NCBI GenBank assembly: GCA_023614405.1
Contig: CM042694.1
Location: forward strand, 132,375,711-132,439,710
From: Avena insularis
Lineage: Eukaryota > Streptophyta > Magnoliopsida > Poales > Poaceae
DNA length: 64,000 bases
Reading direction: 5' to 3'
Part shown: piece by piece, positions 13,887 to 25,821 of the stretch
Layout of the letters: each line of letters begins with the position of its first letter
How positions within the stretch are numbered: position 1 is the first letter of the stretch
Notes under the pieces: generated by a model
The model's input: only the letters and a program-made list of their open reading frames with translations
Told to the model about the DNA's origin: nothing
Database searches by the model: none
Made by a program: the position numbers and the translations under genes

Positions 13887-15776
13887 TGTAGGGGTTCGTA
13901 GCATGGAAAACAAAAATTTTCTATCGCATACAAACAAACAAGCCAAGATCTATCTACTAGATTGTAGCAACGAGTCGATGGAATAACTCACCCTCGAAGA
14001 TTCCAAAGTGTTTAACGAGAGCAGATTCTCGTGGGTGATGTAGTCGTACTCTTTCCGATCTCAAGATCGCGTGAGCGATCCTTCCGGCAGCGTTCCATGG
14101 CGCTCCCTTGATCGATCACACGTTCGATTTTCGGCGAAGACCTTCCTCTCCTTGTTCCAAAGAAAGCGGAGGTTGTAGCACTCTCCTCGCGATTCCGGCA
14201 AGACAATGGCGTGGTACGGGAGGTAGAGGGAGATCCCTGAGGCTTCGCCTTAAGCCGGTGCGAGTATGGTGGAGCTTATGAGAGAGGCTATTAGTGGTCT
14301 AGTAATTAGACACACCAATTAGAAGGCTCTAAACCAATTAGAAGGCTCTAAACCGAAATAGCTCTAAACCGGGGTCTAGATCTAGGGTTTAGATTAGAGG
14401 ATAGGAACTTGTGTGTGCTAGGAGGGGAGCCCTGCCCCTCCTTATATAGGTGGGAGGGCTGGCCGGCCAAGGGGAGGAGTTCCTCCCCAACTCGGCCTTG
14501 GGAGGTGTGCCGGCCAAGGGGAGGAATTCCTCCAACTCGGCCTCCACCAATCCTCCTCTTGTCCTACTTCCCAAAATTGCCGTTTGACTTTCAAACTAGC
14601 CGTTTGACTTTTCAATTTAGGATTTAAATAAACCCTTTATTTGGGACAGCAAGAATACTTAGTACATGATGCAATCATTCCAATATGCAATGACACATTC
14701 ATGTACCTTCCCCTCGGTCTTGGGACATTCCGAGACTTTCTAGAATGTTCGATGAAAACACGGAATCATTCCGCTACTCCAAAGCAGGACTTTCCTTATA
14801 TGAATCTTATTCTCCGGACCATTCCGGATCTCCTCGTGATATCCGGATCCCATCCGAGACTCGAACAACATTCGGTCTCTTTCTCATAATACCAGAACTA
14901 CTCAAACAACGTCGAATCCTTAAGTGTGTCTCCCTACTGTTCGTGAATTATGCGGACATGATCGAGACACTTCTCCGATCAATAACCAATAGAGGAATCT
15001 GGAAATTCATATAGCTCCACATATTTCTCGATTACTTTGCGATCGAATGAACCACTTACATACGATACCAATTTCCCTTTGTCTCACGATATGTTACTTA
15101 TCCGAGGTTATGATCGTCGGTATCTCTGCATACCTAGTTCATCCTCGTTACTGATAAGTACTCTTTTCTTGTTCCCGTGATATGTGATCCCTTGTGACCA
15201 AGTCACATGCTTGCAAGGTTATTGGATGACATTTCACCGAGAGGGCCAGAGAATATCTATCCGTCATGTGGATGGACAAATCCACTCTTGATCCATGTGT
15301 TTCAACCAATACTTTCCGAACACTCAATTCCACCTTTATAGCCACCCTGTTACGGTGTGGTGTTTGATGACATCAAAGCATCCATCCAATAAAGGTGATA
15401 TGCATGATCTCATGGTCGAAGGAATTAGGTTACTATGTATCAGAAAGCATATAGCAGTTGAACTATTGAAATGACTTGATCTTTATGCTACGCTTATCTA
15501 TAGGAGTATGTCCACCATATCATTCTCCTAACGATATGATCTTGTTGTTGATAACATCTCAATGTTCATGATAGGAAACCACAATCATCAATCAACCAAC
15601 AAGCTAGTGAAGTATAGAGGCTATACTAGGGACTTCAAATTAAGTTTACAAATCACACAAGTATTAATGGTTTCCTTGTTAATACTATTATAGCATGAAT
15701 GTAAACATTTATCATAAACACAAAGATATATAATAATAACTGCATTTATTATTGCCTCTAGGGCATATCTCCAACA
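13887..15776 (-). repeat. 3' LTR of inner copia element
   Basis: 1,890 bp, outer edge TGTAGGGGTTCG, inner edge CATATCTCCAACA. Minus-strand TATA box (CTATATAAG) at about 14441-14449. It is followed by a transcribed leader with AAACCCTAGATC at about 14380. Confidence 0.94.
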
Positions 15777-15788
15777 GTCTCCCACTTG
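15777..15788 (-). other. Polypurine tract of inner copia element
   Basis: Minus strand CAAGTGGGAGAC immediately before the LTR start TGTTGGAGATATG. Confidence 0.88.
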
Positions 15789-15976
15789 CACTAGAGTCAT
15801 CTAATCTAGATTACATGGTAATATACGAACACCCATGGCAGTTTGGTGTTGGTCATGTTTGCCCTCGGAGAGGTTTAGTCAACGGATCCGCCACATTCAG
15901 ATCTGTGTACTTTGCAAATCTTTATATCCCCATCACGGATATGTTCTCGAATAGCGTGGAAGCAGCTTGATATGCT

Positions 15977-16690
15977 TCACTTCTTGTGTGACCTTGGTTC
16001 TTGCGCATTGGCTATGGCGCCCATGTTATCACAGAGATAGACATTGGGTCCAGCGCACTTGGAACCACACCCAGCTGTAATGAACTCTTTCATCCATATC
16101 GCTTCTTGTGAAGCCTCCGGCAACCATGTATTCCGATTCAGTTGAAGATCTCGCCACAACGCTTTGCTTTGCACTCCTCCAGCTAAGCTGCTGCACCATT
16201 CAAAATAAATCATTATCCAGTTGTGATTTAGAATCATCCGGATCGGTGTTCCAACTAACATCGGTGTAACCATTAACAACGAAATGTTCATCACCTCCAT
16301 AAGAAAGAACCATATCCTTAGTTCTTCTCAAGTACTTAAGGATGTTTTTGACCATTGTCCAATGATCCACTCTGGATCACTTTGATATCTGCTAGTTAGA
16401 CTAACGACATATGCGATGTCGGGTCTAGTACATAGCATGGCATACATTAGAGATCCTATGGCTGAGGCATAGGAGTCTTACTCATCCTTTCTCTATCTTA
16501 CGCGATGTCGGACTTTGAGTTTTACTCAAGGTCGTATTGAGCAACATGGGCAAGAACCCTTTCTTGCTATCTTCCATTCAAACCTCTTTAGAACTTTGTC
16601 CAAATATGTACTTTGTGACAATGATATTTAGCGTTCGATCTATCTCTATAAATCTTTATGCCTAATATGTAAGCTGCTTCGCCAAGATCC
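15977..16690 (-). pseudogene. copia RNase H region, frameshifted (inner element)
   Basis: Pieces of the copia RNase H are readable in alternating frames: GYTDVSWNTDPDDSKSQ (the conserved YTD..W.D motif), then SSTESEYMVAG (S.TE.EY motif) and the tail with CDNMGAIANA. Because these lie in different frames, the domain is broken by several indels. It follows the RT frame that ends at 16692. The role in a working element is degradation of the RNA template during reverse transcription. Confidence 0.8.
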
Positions 16691-16691
16691 T

Positions 16692-17948
16692 TCATTGAAA
16701 ACTATTATTCAAATATTCCTTGACACTATTAAGAAGGTCTACATCATTCCCAATCAACAATATGTCATCCACATACAGTATTAAGAATGCTACAGAGCTC
16801 CCACTCACTTTCTTGTAAACACAAGCTTCTCCATAAGTTTGTATAAAACAAAAACTTTTGATTACCTTATCAAAACGTTGATTCCAACTTCGGGATGCTT
16901 GCTTCAATCCATAGATGGACCGTTGAAGCTTGCATACCTTGTTAGCATCTTTAGGATCGACAAAACCTTTGGGTTGCATCATATACAACTCTTCATCAAT
17001 GTCTCCATTGAGGAATGCTGTTTTGACATCCATCTGCCATATCTCATAATCATAATATGCAGCGATTGCTAACATAATCCTCACAGATTTTAGCTTCGCT
17101 ACTGGTGAGAAAGTGTCATCGTAGTCAACTCCTTGAATTTGTCGAAACCCTTTTGCGACAAGTCGAGCTTTATAGACAGTAACATTACCATCAGCATCTG
17201 TTTTCTTCTTGAAAATCCATTTGTTCTCGACAGCCTTCCGGCCATCCGGTAAGTCCACCAAAGTCCATACTTGGTTTTCGTACATGGATCCAATCTCGGA
17301 TTTCATGGCTTCTTGCCATTTATTGGAATCTGGGCTCATCATCGCTTCCTCATATGTCTCGGGGTCATCGGTGTTGTCCACCAACATGACATTCATAACG
17401 GAATCATACCAATCTGGAGTGGTACGAGTTCTCGTTGACCTCCGAGGCTCTGCAGCAACTTCAACCGAAGTTTCATGATCACCATCATTAGCTTCCTCTC
17501 TTATTGGTGCAGGCACCACAGGAACTTCTTCCGGTGCTGCGCTACTCGCAATTTCGAGAGAAGGTTCGACAACCTCGTTGAGTTCTACTTTCCTTCCAGT
17601 CACTTCTTTCGAGAGAAATTCCTTCTCTAGAAAGGATCCATTCTTGGCAACGAAGATTTTGCCTTCGGATCTATGATAGAAGGTATACCCAATAGTTTCC
17701 TTCGGGTATCCTATGAAGACGCATTTTTCCGCTTTGGGTTCAAGCTTGTCCGGCTGTAACTTCTTTACATAGGCTTCGCATCCCCAAACTTTAAGGAACG
17801 ACAATTTAGGTTTCTTCCCAAACCATAATTCATACGGTGTCGTTTCAGCGGATTTAGGTGCCCTATTTAAAGTGAATGCGGCTGTTTCTAATGCATAACC
17901 CCAAAATGATAGTGGCAAATCTGTAAGTGACATCATAGAGCGAACCAT
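16692..17948 (-). CDS. copia pol fragment: integrase C-terminal part plus reverse transcriptase (418 codons)
   Basis: The longest intact frame in the window. Residues 1-40 are the end of the integrase core (MVRSMMSLTDLPLSFWGYAL, then the TPYELWFGKKP motif). An integrase tail and linker with RRSTRTRTTPDWY follow. The reverse transcriptase begins about residue 220 (EIGSMYENQVWTLVDLP), with KARLVAKGF, QMDVKTAFLNGDIDEELYM and SIYGLKQASRSW. The catalytic YVDD is at 16764-16775. The frame stops shortly after, at NNSFQ, where RNase H should continue, so this is one open piece of a broken polyprotein. The first methionine is internal to integrase and is not a true start. Neighbouring pol pieces lie on the same strand in other frames. 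Confidence 0.93.
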   Translation of the reverse strand: MVRSMMSLTDLPLSFWGYALETAAFTLNRAPKSAETTPYELWFGKKPKLSFLKVWGCEAYVKKLQPDKLEPKAEKCVFIGYPKETIGYTFYHRSEGKIFVAKNGSFLEKEFLSKEVTGRKVELNEVVEPSLEIASSAAPEEVPVVPAPIREEANDGDHETSVEVAAEPRRSTRTRTTPDWYDSVMNVMLVDNTDDPETYEEAMMSPDSNKWQEAMKSEIGSMYENQVWTLVDLPDGRKAVENKWIFKKKTDADGNVTVYKARLVAKGFRQIQGVDYDDTFSPVAKLKSVRIMLAIAAYYDYEIWQMDVKTAFLNGDIDEELYMMQPKGFVDPKDANKVCKLQRSIYGLKQASRSWNQRFDKVIKSFCFIQTYGEACVYKKVSGSSVAFLILYVDDILLIGNDVDLLNSVKEYLNNSFQ

Positions 17949-18324
17949 ATCTAAGAGAGTTCGATTACGTTCGACACACCATTACTGCTGTGGTGTTCCC
18001 GGCGGTGTCAATCTGAAAGTATTCCACATTTCTTCAAATGCTCGCCAAACTCGTAACTTAGATATTCACCTCCACGATCGAGCGTAGAAATTTAATCTTC
18101 TTGTTACGTTGATTCTCTACCTCACTTTGAAACTCCTTAAACTTCTCGAAAGTTTGGACTTATGTTTCATGAAATAGATATACCCATATCTACTCAAGTC
18201 ATCCGTGAAGGTAAGAACATAACGATAACCATCACGATGCCATACTCATTGGACCACACACATCGGTATGTATGATTTCCAATAAGTCATAGCTCGCTCC
18301 ATTATACCGAAAATGGAGTCTTAG
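17949..18324 (-). pseudogene. copia integrase core, degenerate
   Basis: Traces of the rve integrase domain in shifting frames: a 'RYGYIYFMKHKS' type segment near 18180 and 'PGTPQQ...ERNRTLLDMVR' near 17985. The acidic catalytic residues cannot be followed in one frame because of frameshifts and stops. It links the zinc-binding head at 18325-18615 with the long frame at 16692-17948. Confidence 0.75.
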
Positions 18325-18615
18325 TCATTTTACCCATCGGACATGCCTCGCATCTTTCAAGTGATTCAAAATCAAGTGATTCAAGAAGTCCATCGAATGG
18401 AGTTTCTTCATACGCTTCACTCCAATGTGACCAAGACGACAGTGCCACATATAGGTCGAATTATCGCTTGATTTCAAACGTTTAGCTTCAATGTTATTAA
18501 TATGTGTATTTCTACTATCGAGATTCAATATGAATAGACCATCTATCAAAGGTGCATGTGAATAAAACATATTACTCATATAAATCGAACAACCATTATT
18601 CTCGGATTTAAACAA
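18325..18615 (-). pseudogene. copia GAG-pre-integrase / integrase zinc-binding head
   Basis: A 96-codon minus-strand piece with MWHCRLGHIGVKRMKKLHS, the hallmark of the GAG-pre-integrase domain (H..H zinc ligands). The expected C..C half is weakened: only one clear Cys, and the end is shifted out of the usual CxxC-GK motif. It lies between protease and integrase core as expected. Frame differs from the pol frames on both sides. Confidence 0.85.
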
Positions 18616-18815
18616 GTAAGCGTCTGCTTAATAAACAAGATCGATATAATGTTCATGCTTACGCAGGCACCAAATAACAATTATTTAAGTATAAAACTAA
18701 TCCCGATGGTAGATGAAGAGGTAGCGTCGACCGCGATCACATCAACCTTTGATCCGTTTCCTACGCATCGTCACCTCGTTCTTCACTAGCTTCCGTTTAT
18801 TCTGCGGCTCTGTTT

Positions 18816-19736
18816 CTAGTTACAAATATTAGCAACCGAACCAGTATCAAATACCCATTCACTACGACGTATACTAGTGAGATACACATCAATAACATGT
18901 ATATCAGATATACCTTTCTTCTTGATGTTGCCGTTCTTCAAATCGCCAAGTACTTTGGGCAATTCCGCTTCGAGGACCTTCTCCCTTGCGGTAAAAGCAC
19001 TTTCGGTTTCAGGCTTAGGTCCAGCCTTGGTCTTCTTCGTCGGTATGGTAACTTTCTTACCACCCTTCTTGAAGTGTCCCTTCTGCTTAGACTTGCCTTT
19101 CTTGAATTTGGTGGTCTTATTGACCATCAACACTTGGTGCTCTTTCTTGATCTCCACTTCTGCAGATTTTAACATAGCAAATAGTTACGCAACTCTTTGT
19201 TCATGTTCGCATGTTGTAGTTCATCACAAAGTTCTTGTAACTTGGTGGTAGTGATTGGAGGATGCGGTAAAACCCCAAAGTATTAGGAATCACTATACCC
19301 AAGCTTTGAAGTTTATTCTCGTGAACAGACATATTAAGCACATGCTCACTGACGGAGCTGCCCTCTTCCATCTTGGAGTTTAAGTACTTTTCAGAAGCTT
19401 CATATCTTTCAATTGCGCATGAGTCTCAAAGATTAATTTGAGATCCTCGACAATATCATATGGATCGACTCTTCAAACCTTTTACAAGCTCCGATTCTAA
19501 ACCATACAAGATAGCACCTTTGAACTATGGAGTACTGATTCTTCCGTGCGAGGTAAACATTCTTTACTTCATCGGTAGCATCAGCTGCAGTGGGTCACCC
19601 AATGTGCATCCAGCACATAGGTCAAATTACCAAATGTGAGGACAATCCTCAAATTGCGGAACCAATCCATGAAGTTGCTTCCATTGTTTTCAACTTTTCT
19701 TTCTCTAGGAGCATTAAAATTGATGGTAGGGGCCAT
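18816..19736 (-). pseudogene. copia gag and protease (inner element), broken
   Basis: The likely gag start is ATG at 19736 (MAPTINFNAPRE, then SNFMDWFRNLRIVLT), typical of BARE/Angela gag. Internal frameshifts follow. An open piece at 18816-19175 holds a lysine-rich stretch (KFKKGKSKQKGHFKKGGKK) and reaches the protease start VFDTGSVANIC. The active-site DTG is at 18840-18848. The CCHC zinc knuckle normally found between them is destroyed: the nucleotides are present, but they read in a shifted frame and one Cys codon is replaced by Arg. The open piece ends right after the DTG motif. Confidence 0.85.
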
Positions 19737-19739
19737 TGA

Positions 19740-20893
19740 TCTACAACATATTTGCAATAGTTTAGACTAAGTTTATGACAAATTGAGTTCAAATTAATTA
19801 ATGAAATTAAACTAGGTGAACTCCCACTCAAAACAACATCCCTCACATTGTTTTAGTGATCACACGAACCAAATCCACTACATCAACACCGATCATCACG
19901 AGAGTTGATATAGTTTTAATGGCGAACAATCATCATGTTCATCATATCTACTATATGATTCATGCTTTACCTTCGGCGATCCGTGTTCACGAGGCCATGT
20001 CTGTACATGCTAGGCTCGTCAAGATCAAACCTTAGCTTCCGCATAAGCAAATGGCTTGCTTACGTTGTATTCACCAGCGGAATCAAAGACACCCGATCAT
20101 CACGTGGTGCTTGAGCAGCAAGCTTTGCAACGGTGCATACTAAGGGTGAACACTTTAGAACTTGAAATTTATGTGCATGAGGATCATCTTATAATGCTAC
20201 CGTCTACTAAGCAATACAAGATGCATAAAGGATTAACATCACATGCAATTCATAATATGTGATATGATATGGCCTTTCTTCTTTGTGCTTCGATCTCCAT
20301 CTTCAAGCACAAACATGATCTCCATCATCACCGCATAGCATCAAGGTCAATGGCTTCTTCATGGTTGTCGTCCACCAGCTTCAACTATTACAACTATTTT
20401 GAATAGACACGCAGGTCTTAACAGAAATTAAAGACAACCATATGGCTCCTGCGGTTGCCAACTTACAATAAGGAACATTGCATACATCAAATATAATCAC
20501 AATCATGGCCATATCACATCATTGCACCCCCTGCAAAACAAAGTTAGGCGCTTCTACTTTCTTTGCATATTTTACGTGGTTTGGGGCTTTCCATAAGTGT
20601 CGTTCTAACTTACGAACAAGAACCACAACATTGATACTAGCATTGTTGATCACCCGTTGTAAATTGGATCTTTACTATGCTAGGAGAAAGCAGGCACCAT
20701 AAAGCCACTTATGCAAAACGAGTTGCATGTCAAGCGTGGAGCAAGTCTCATGAACGATGTCATGTAAGGTTAGCCCGGCCGCTTCATCCCAACATACCGC
20801 AAGATGCAAAGTACACAAAAGCAATCTACAATAAAAGCATCAACGCCCATAATGACCATTGTGTTCTACTGCAACAGATCTACATATAGACAC
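19740..20893 (-). other. 5' leader of inner copia element
   Basis: Non-coding leader between primer site and gag. It is collinear with the leaders of the other copia copies (about 22920-24010, 7839-8430 and 54135-60640). Short plus-strand ORFs here are not supported as genes. Confidence 0.75.
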
Positions 20894-20907
20894 GGCTCGA
20901 TACCCTT
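20894..20907 (-). other. Degenerate tRNA-Met primer-binding site (inner copia)
   Basis: Minus strand reads GGGTATCGAGCC where a functional copia has TGGTATCAGAGCC, directly after the 5' LTR end. Several bases are changed or lost compared with the good sites at 24013-24024 and 54122-54134. Confidence 0.75.
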
Positions 20908-22775
20908 TGTGGGGTTCGTAGCATGGAAAACAAAATTTTCTATCGCATACAAACAAACAAGCCAAGATCTATCTACTAGATTGTAGCAACGAGTCGATGG
21001 AATAACTCACCTCGAAGATTCCAAAGTGTTTAACGAGCAGATTCTCGTGGGTGATGTAGTCGTACTCTTTCGATCTCAAGATCGCGTGAGCGATCCTTCG
21101 GCGCCGCGTTCATGGCGCTCCCTTGATCGGTCACACGTTAGCTCGGCGAAGACCTTCCTCTCCTTGTTCCAGGCAGCGGAGGTTGTAGCACTCTCCTCGC
21201 GATTCCGGGCAACTGTGGCGTGGTACCGGAGGTAGAGGGAGATCCTTGAGGCTTCGCCTTAAGCCGGTGCAGTATGGTGGAGCTTATGAGAGAGGCTATT
21301 AGTGGTCTAGTAATTAGACACACCAATTAGAAGGCTCTAAACCAATTAGAAGGCTCTAAACCGAAATAGCTCTAAACCGGGTCTAGATCTAGGGTTTAGA
21401 TTAGAGGATAGGAACTTGTGTGTGGGGAGGAGCCCTGCCCTCCTTATATAGGTGGGAGGGCTGGCGGCCAAGGAGGAGTTCCTCCCAACTCGGCCTTGGG
21501 AGGTGCGCCGCCAAGGGAGGAATTCCTCCAACTCGGCCTCCACCAATCCTCCTCTTTCCCACTTCCCAAAATTGTCGTTTGACTTTCAAACTATCCGTTT
21601 GACTTTTCAATTTAGGATTTAAATAAACCCTTTATTTGGGACAGCAAGAATACTTAGTACATGATGCAATCATTCCAATATGCAATGACACATTCATGTA
21701 CCCTTCCTCCGGTCTTGGGACATTCCGGACTTTCTAGAATGTTCCCGATGAAAACACGGAATCATTCCGCTACTCAAACAGGACTTTCCTTATATGAATC
21801 TTATTCTCCGGACCATTCCGGATCTCCTCGTGATATCCGGATCCCATCCTAGACTCGAACAACATTCGGTCTCTTTCTCATAATACCATAACTACTCAAA
21901 CAACGTCGAATCCTTAAGTGTGTCTCCCTACCGGTCGTGAATTATGCGGACATGATCGAGACACTTCTCCTAACAATAACCAATAGAGGAATCTGGAAAT
22001 TCATATGGCTCCCACATATTTCTACGATTACTTTGCGATCGAATGAACCACTTACATACGATACCAATTTCCCTTTGTCTCACGATATGTTACTTATCCG
22101 AGGTTATGATCGTCGGTATCTCTGCATACCTAGTTCATCCTCGTTACTGATAAGTACTCTTTTCTCGTTCCCGTGATATGTGATCCCTTGTGACCAAGTC
22201 ACATGCTTGCAAGCTAATTGGATGACATTTCACCGAGAGGGCCCAGAGAATATCTATCCGTCATGTGGATGGACAAATCCCACTCTTGATCCATGTGTTT
22301 CAACCAATACTTTCCGAACACTCAATGCCACCTTTATAGCCACCCTGTTACGGTGTGGTGTTTGATGACATCAAAGCATCCATCCAGTAAAGGTGATATG
22401 CATGATCTCATGGTCGAAGGAATTAGGTTACTATGTATCAGAAAGCATATAGCAGTTGAACTATTGAAATGACTTGATCTTTATGCTACGCTTATCTATA
22501 GGAGTATGTCCACCATATCATTCTCCTAACGATATGATCTTGTTGTTGATAACATCTCAATGTTCATGATAGGGAAACCACAATCATCAATCAACCAACA
22601 AGCTAGTGAAGTATAGAGGCTATACTAGGGACTTCAAATTAAGTTTACAAATCACACAAGTATTAATGGTTTCCTTGTTAATACTATTATAGCATGAATG
22701 TAAACATTTATCATAAACACAAAGATATATAATAATAACTACATTTATTATTGCCTCTAGGGCATATCTCCAACA
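20908..22775 (-). repeat. 5' LTR of inner copia element
   Basis: 1,868 bp, partner of 13887-15776, ends CCAACA at 22775 and is followed by the ATGTA duplication. Minus-strand TATA box at about 21444-21451. Confidence 0.94.
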
Positions 22776-22780
22776 ATGTA

Positions 22781-22912
22781 GTCAGTTACATTGTTCTCCT
22801 CAAGGACATCTAATAGGCGTATGACCCATGCAAAAAAGTTGGATCCATCTAACTTGAGATTTTCTCCTTTTAACCAATCGTCGATAGAAAAGGTAATCTC
22901 GGGAAGAACCAT
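22781..22912 (-). pseudogene. copia gag N-terminal part (outer element)
   Basis: Starts with ATG at 22912 on the minus strand and stays open for 44 codons (MVLPEITFSIDDWLKGENLK, then LDGSNFFAWV), a typical copia gag N-terminus. It stops at the inner copia insertion. The frame is the same as that of the gag piece at 13302-13886, with the ATGTA duplication as the joint, so gag was a single frame through this site before the inner element landed. Confidence 0.82.
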
Positions 22913-24012
22913 TTTCTACATTTATAATTGCAAAAGGAATTTAGACTAAGTTTACGATTAAATGAGTTAATAATAACTCCACTCAGAAACACCTATCCCT
23001 AAAGAGGGTTCCTAGTGATAACACAACCCCTATCAGCCACATCTCCCCCGATCATCACGGCCATCAATGTGGGTTCAAGGGTGGACGCTAAACGTTGGTC
23101 ACATCATTCATGCGACTCGTGCTCGATCTTTCGACCATCCGCATTCCAAGGCCATGCATGTACATGCTAGGCTCGCCAACTCAACCTTAGTGTTTTTGCT
23201 GTGCAACATGGCTTACACCCACTATATGTGAACGTAGATATGCCTGACACCCGATCATCACGGCCTTCCTCATACCGAAGAACTTTCTTGGTGGTGCACA
23301 CTAAGGGGGAACAGAATCGTTGGTTATTTTAACAGGGATCATCTTATTAGGCTACCGTCGAGTATCTAATACTAGCACACAATAAGATATACAAACAATA
23401 ACATTGAATGTAAATGCTATGTGATATGGTCCTTTACGTCGTGATCTCCATCCGCCGTCACCGGGTTCCGGCGCCAGGGTTCCGGCGCCGTAGACACCAG
23501 GGTACCGGTGTCGTTCCGGCGTGGTAGTTCGTCACCTTCGTGACTATCTACTACTATGCAACAAAAGGTAATTATTTTACCTTTGCCACAACCATATCAC
23601 AAAGCAACGCCCCCATGCAAAACAAAGTTAGACGCCTCTACTTTATCTTTGCATGTTTTACATGGATGAATGGGCTTTCGTACAAGAACCGTTCTTACCT
23701 ACGAACTTTCAGCACAACACTGATCAAGTAGTTGTCTCTACTACACCCCTTTCGGGGCCCTCCGTTGCAAATGGTATACCAACTAATGCGAGAGAGACAG
23801 ACACCCCCCTAAGCCACTTTATACGGTACAAGCCATATGTCAAGCGTCGACCAGTCTCGCGAATGAACGCGTAAAGTCGGTTGGGGGCCGCTTCATCAAG
23901 CATTACTGCGGTATGCACAAGTACATGTGGGAGGGTAACAACTAAAAGATCAACGCCCACACGCTACATCTCCTGTGTTCTACCCGTACTAGCATTACTA
24001 CGCATAGATCTA
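22913..24012 (-). other. 5' leader of outer copia element
   Basis: Non-coding leader between primer site and gag ATG, related to the leaders of the other copia copies. No RNA gene or ORF with support. Confidence 0.7.
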
Positions 24013-24024
24013 GCTCTGATACCA
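24013..24024 (-). other. Primer-binding site for initiator tRNA-Met (outer copia)
   Basis: Minus strand TGGTATCAGAGC, one base after the 5' LTR end. It matches the 3' end of initiator tRNA-Met as used by copia elements. Confidence 0.92.
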
Positions 24025-24025
24025 C

Positions 24026-25816
24026 TATAGGGGTTCCGCGCATAAAAACAATAAATTTTACTCTACGCCCCTGAACCCCTGAAGCTGCCAGGACCTATCT
24101 ATTAGTAATACAAGAACGGAGGGATTTTCGCGAACTTACCCTTGAAGACCGAAAAGCGTTGTCAACGCTCAGGAGAGCGTGGTTGATGTAGACGAGCCGA
24201 AGCTGACCTCAAGGTCGTGATGAAGTCCTTGCGCTCCTTCTGGCTCCAACGACTTGAGTGCCTCAAGTGCGACACCTCGCGGGGAGTTACACACGTCCGG
24301 TGCCTAACGATGACTCCCGCTTCCCCGATCCAGCAGCAGTTGTGGAACTAGAGCTCCCGGATCCGAATCCCGCAGCGCGACGGCGCTCCGCGTTGAAGAT
24401 GTCTCTCGCTCGCGCAGTCCAGACTTGGGAACACGGTCACGAGAGAGAGAGGGGGAGAGATAAAATATCAATTGGAGGTCCTCCCAAAAGTGGGGAGACC
24501 TTTATTGATCATTGGTGTATTTATCTTGGCCAAATACCCCACTATATATAGGGGGAGGGGAGGTACTACCTCCCTCAAAGTCCTGGGTGGGACTAAAGGA
24601 GAGGAGGGGGAGGGGGAGGCGCCGCCGGCCACCCCCTCATGGTCCCCACATGGGGGGCTGGCCCAATAGGGCCACCGGCCACCCCATGGCCCCTTCTCCC
24701 CTCTTGCCTTTCCCTAATGGTCCCTATCCCTTCCGGGAATTGGCCCATTAAGCCTTTGACCATTTAATTGATTTTTCTCTTTATTAAATAATTATGAATA
24801 AATGATTAAATCAACATTTAACATTCATTCACATATTATTCAATATCTGTGGCCATGGAACACCTTCCACCTCCACTCCGGACATCCTCCGGACTTACCG
24901 AAACCCTTCCGGTTTTCTCCCTTCTTTTCTTCGGCGATTCTACAGATCCTATAAACACTCTCTAAGCATCATCAAGCCCTTAAGCGTGATACCCCACGGT
25001 TCGGGAACACTCCAAACATGGTCGGGACACTCCCGCACCAATGATCGACAGAGGGACCTGGATGGCTATGTGACCCCTGTGCGTTCCACGAAGATCTTTC
25101 GTCGTTTGAACCGGGACAGTCGTATATTATTCCCTTTGTCATTTGATACTTGCATTGCCCGAGATCTGATCAATGACATCACCATGTCGTGTTCAATCTC
25201 GTTACTGAACAATGCTACTTAACTCGTTCCGACAAGTGATATCCCCGTGATCTAATCACACGCTGTGCAGCTATTGGATATAACTTCTCCGAGTGAGCCC
25301 TTGAGTATCTTCCCGTCACATGGACGGACAAATCCTGCTCTTTACATATATTGCCTCTACGGTTTCCTCCGAATACCTGAACACACCTTTATAACCACCG
25401 TTTTACCAGATGGCGTTTGATGCTATCTAAGCACTCTCGGGAGACAGTGATTGATATAGCCTCACGGTCTAAGGAATAGTCTACGAGGATCCATTTCTAA
25501 TCATCGTAACTTGAACTTCTTGACATGATCGGGTCACGATGTTTAGGTTGGGTATTGGTTCATCATCTCATTCTCCGAATGAGATGACCTTATTTCCAAC
25601 TAGCATAAATGCCACATGATCAGGAAACATGATCATATGTTGACAAATGAACCAGTGACTAGAGTTTCACTGGGAACCCCTGGTTGTTTGTATATCACAC
25701 GTGTATTGATGTTTCCACTCAATACAGTTATAGCATGATATAAAACTTAATCGTAAATTATATGAAATATGATAATAGTCTTTACTACTATTTGTCTCTA
25801 GGGCATATTTCCAACA
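24026..25816 (-). repeat. 5' LTR of outer copia element
   Basis: Partner of 8775-10571. Its primer-side edge reads TATAGGGG on the plus strand instead of TGTAGGGG, a point change of the conserved end. Minus-strand TATA box at about 24543-24551. Ends CCAACA at 25816, followed by the CAGCT duplication. Confidence 0.92.
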
Positions 25817-25821
25817 CAGCT

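Larger units (their letters stand above)
13887..22775 (-). mobile_element. Ty1-copia LTR retrotransposon (inner, BARE/Angela-like), full length
   Basis: Complete structure: LTRs 13887-15776 and 20908-22775, polypurine tract at the left LTR, degenerate primer site at the right LTR, and gag, protease, integrase, RT and RNase H in copia order on the minus strand. Exact 5-bp target duplications ATGTA lie at 13882-13886 and 22776-22780, inside the gag of the outer element. The two LTRs are very similar and differ mainly by one-base changes in homopolymer runs. The pol frame is interrupted several times, so no full polyprotein could be made as written. Confidence 0.95.
8775..25816 (-). mobile_element. 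Ty1-copia LTR retrotransposon (outer), split by a nested copia element
   Basis: Two LTRs (8775-10571 and 24026-25816) in the same orientation flank an internal region. Target duplications CAGCT lie at 8770-8774 and 25817-25821. A primer site complementary to initiator tRNA-Met sits next to the right LTR, and a polypurine tract next to the left LTR, so the element reads on the minus strand. LTR ends are TGTTGGAAATATGCCC...CCCCTACA, the BARE/Angela/WIS-like style. Without the nested element its internal region is about 4.6 kb. It has a recognisable gag at the 5' side, but 10584-13301 holds no recognisable pol domain. It may be non-autonomous or simply decayed. Confidence 0.92.
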
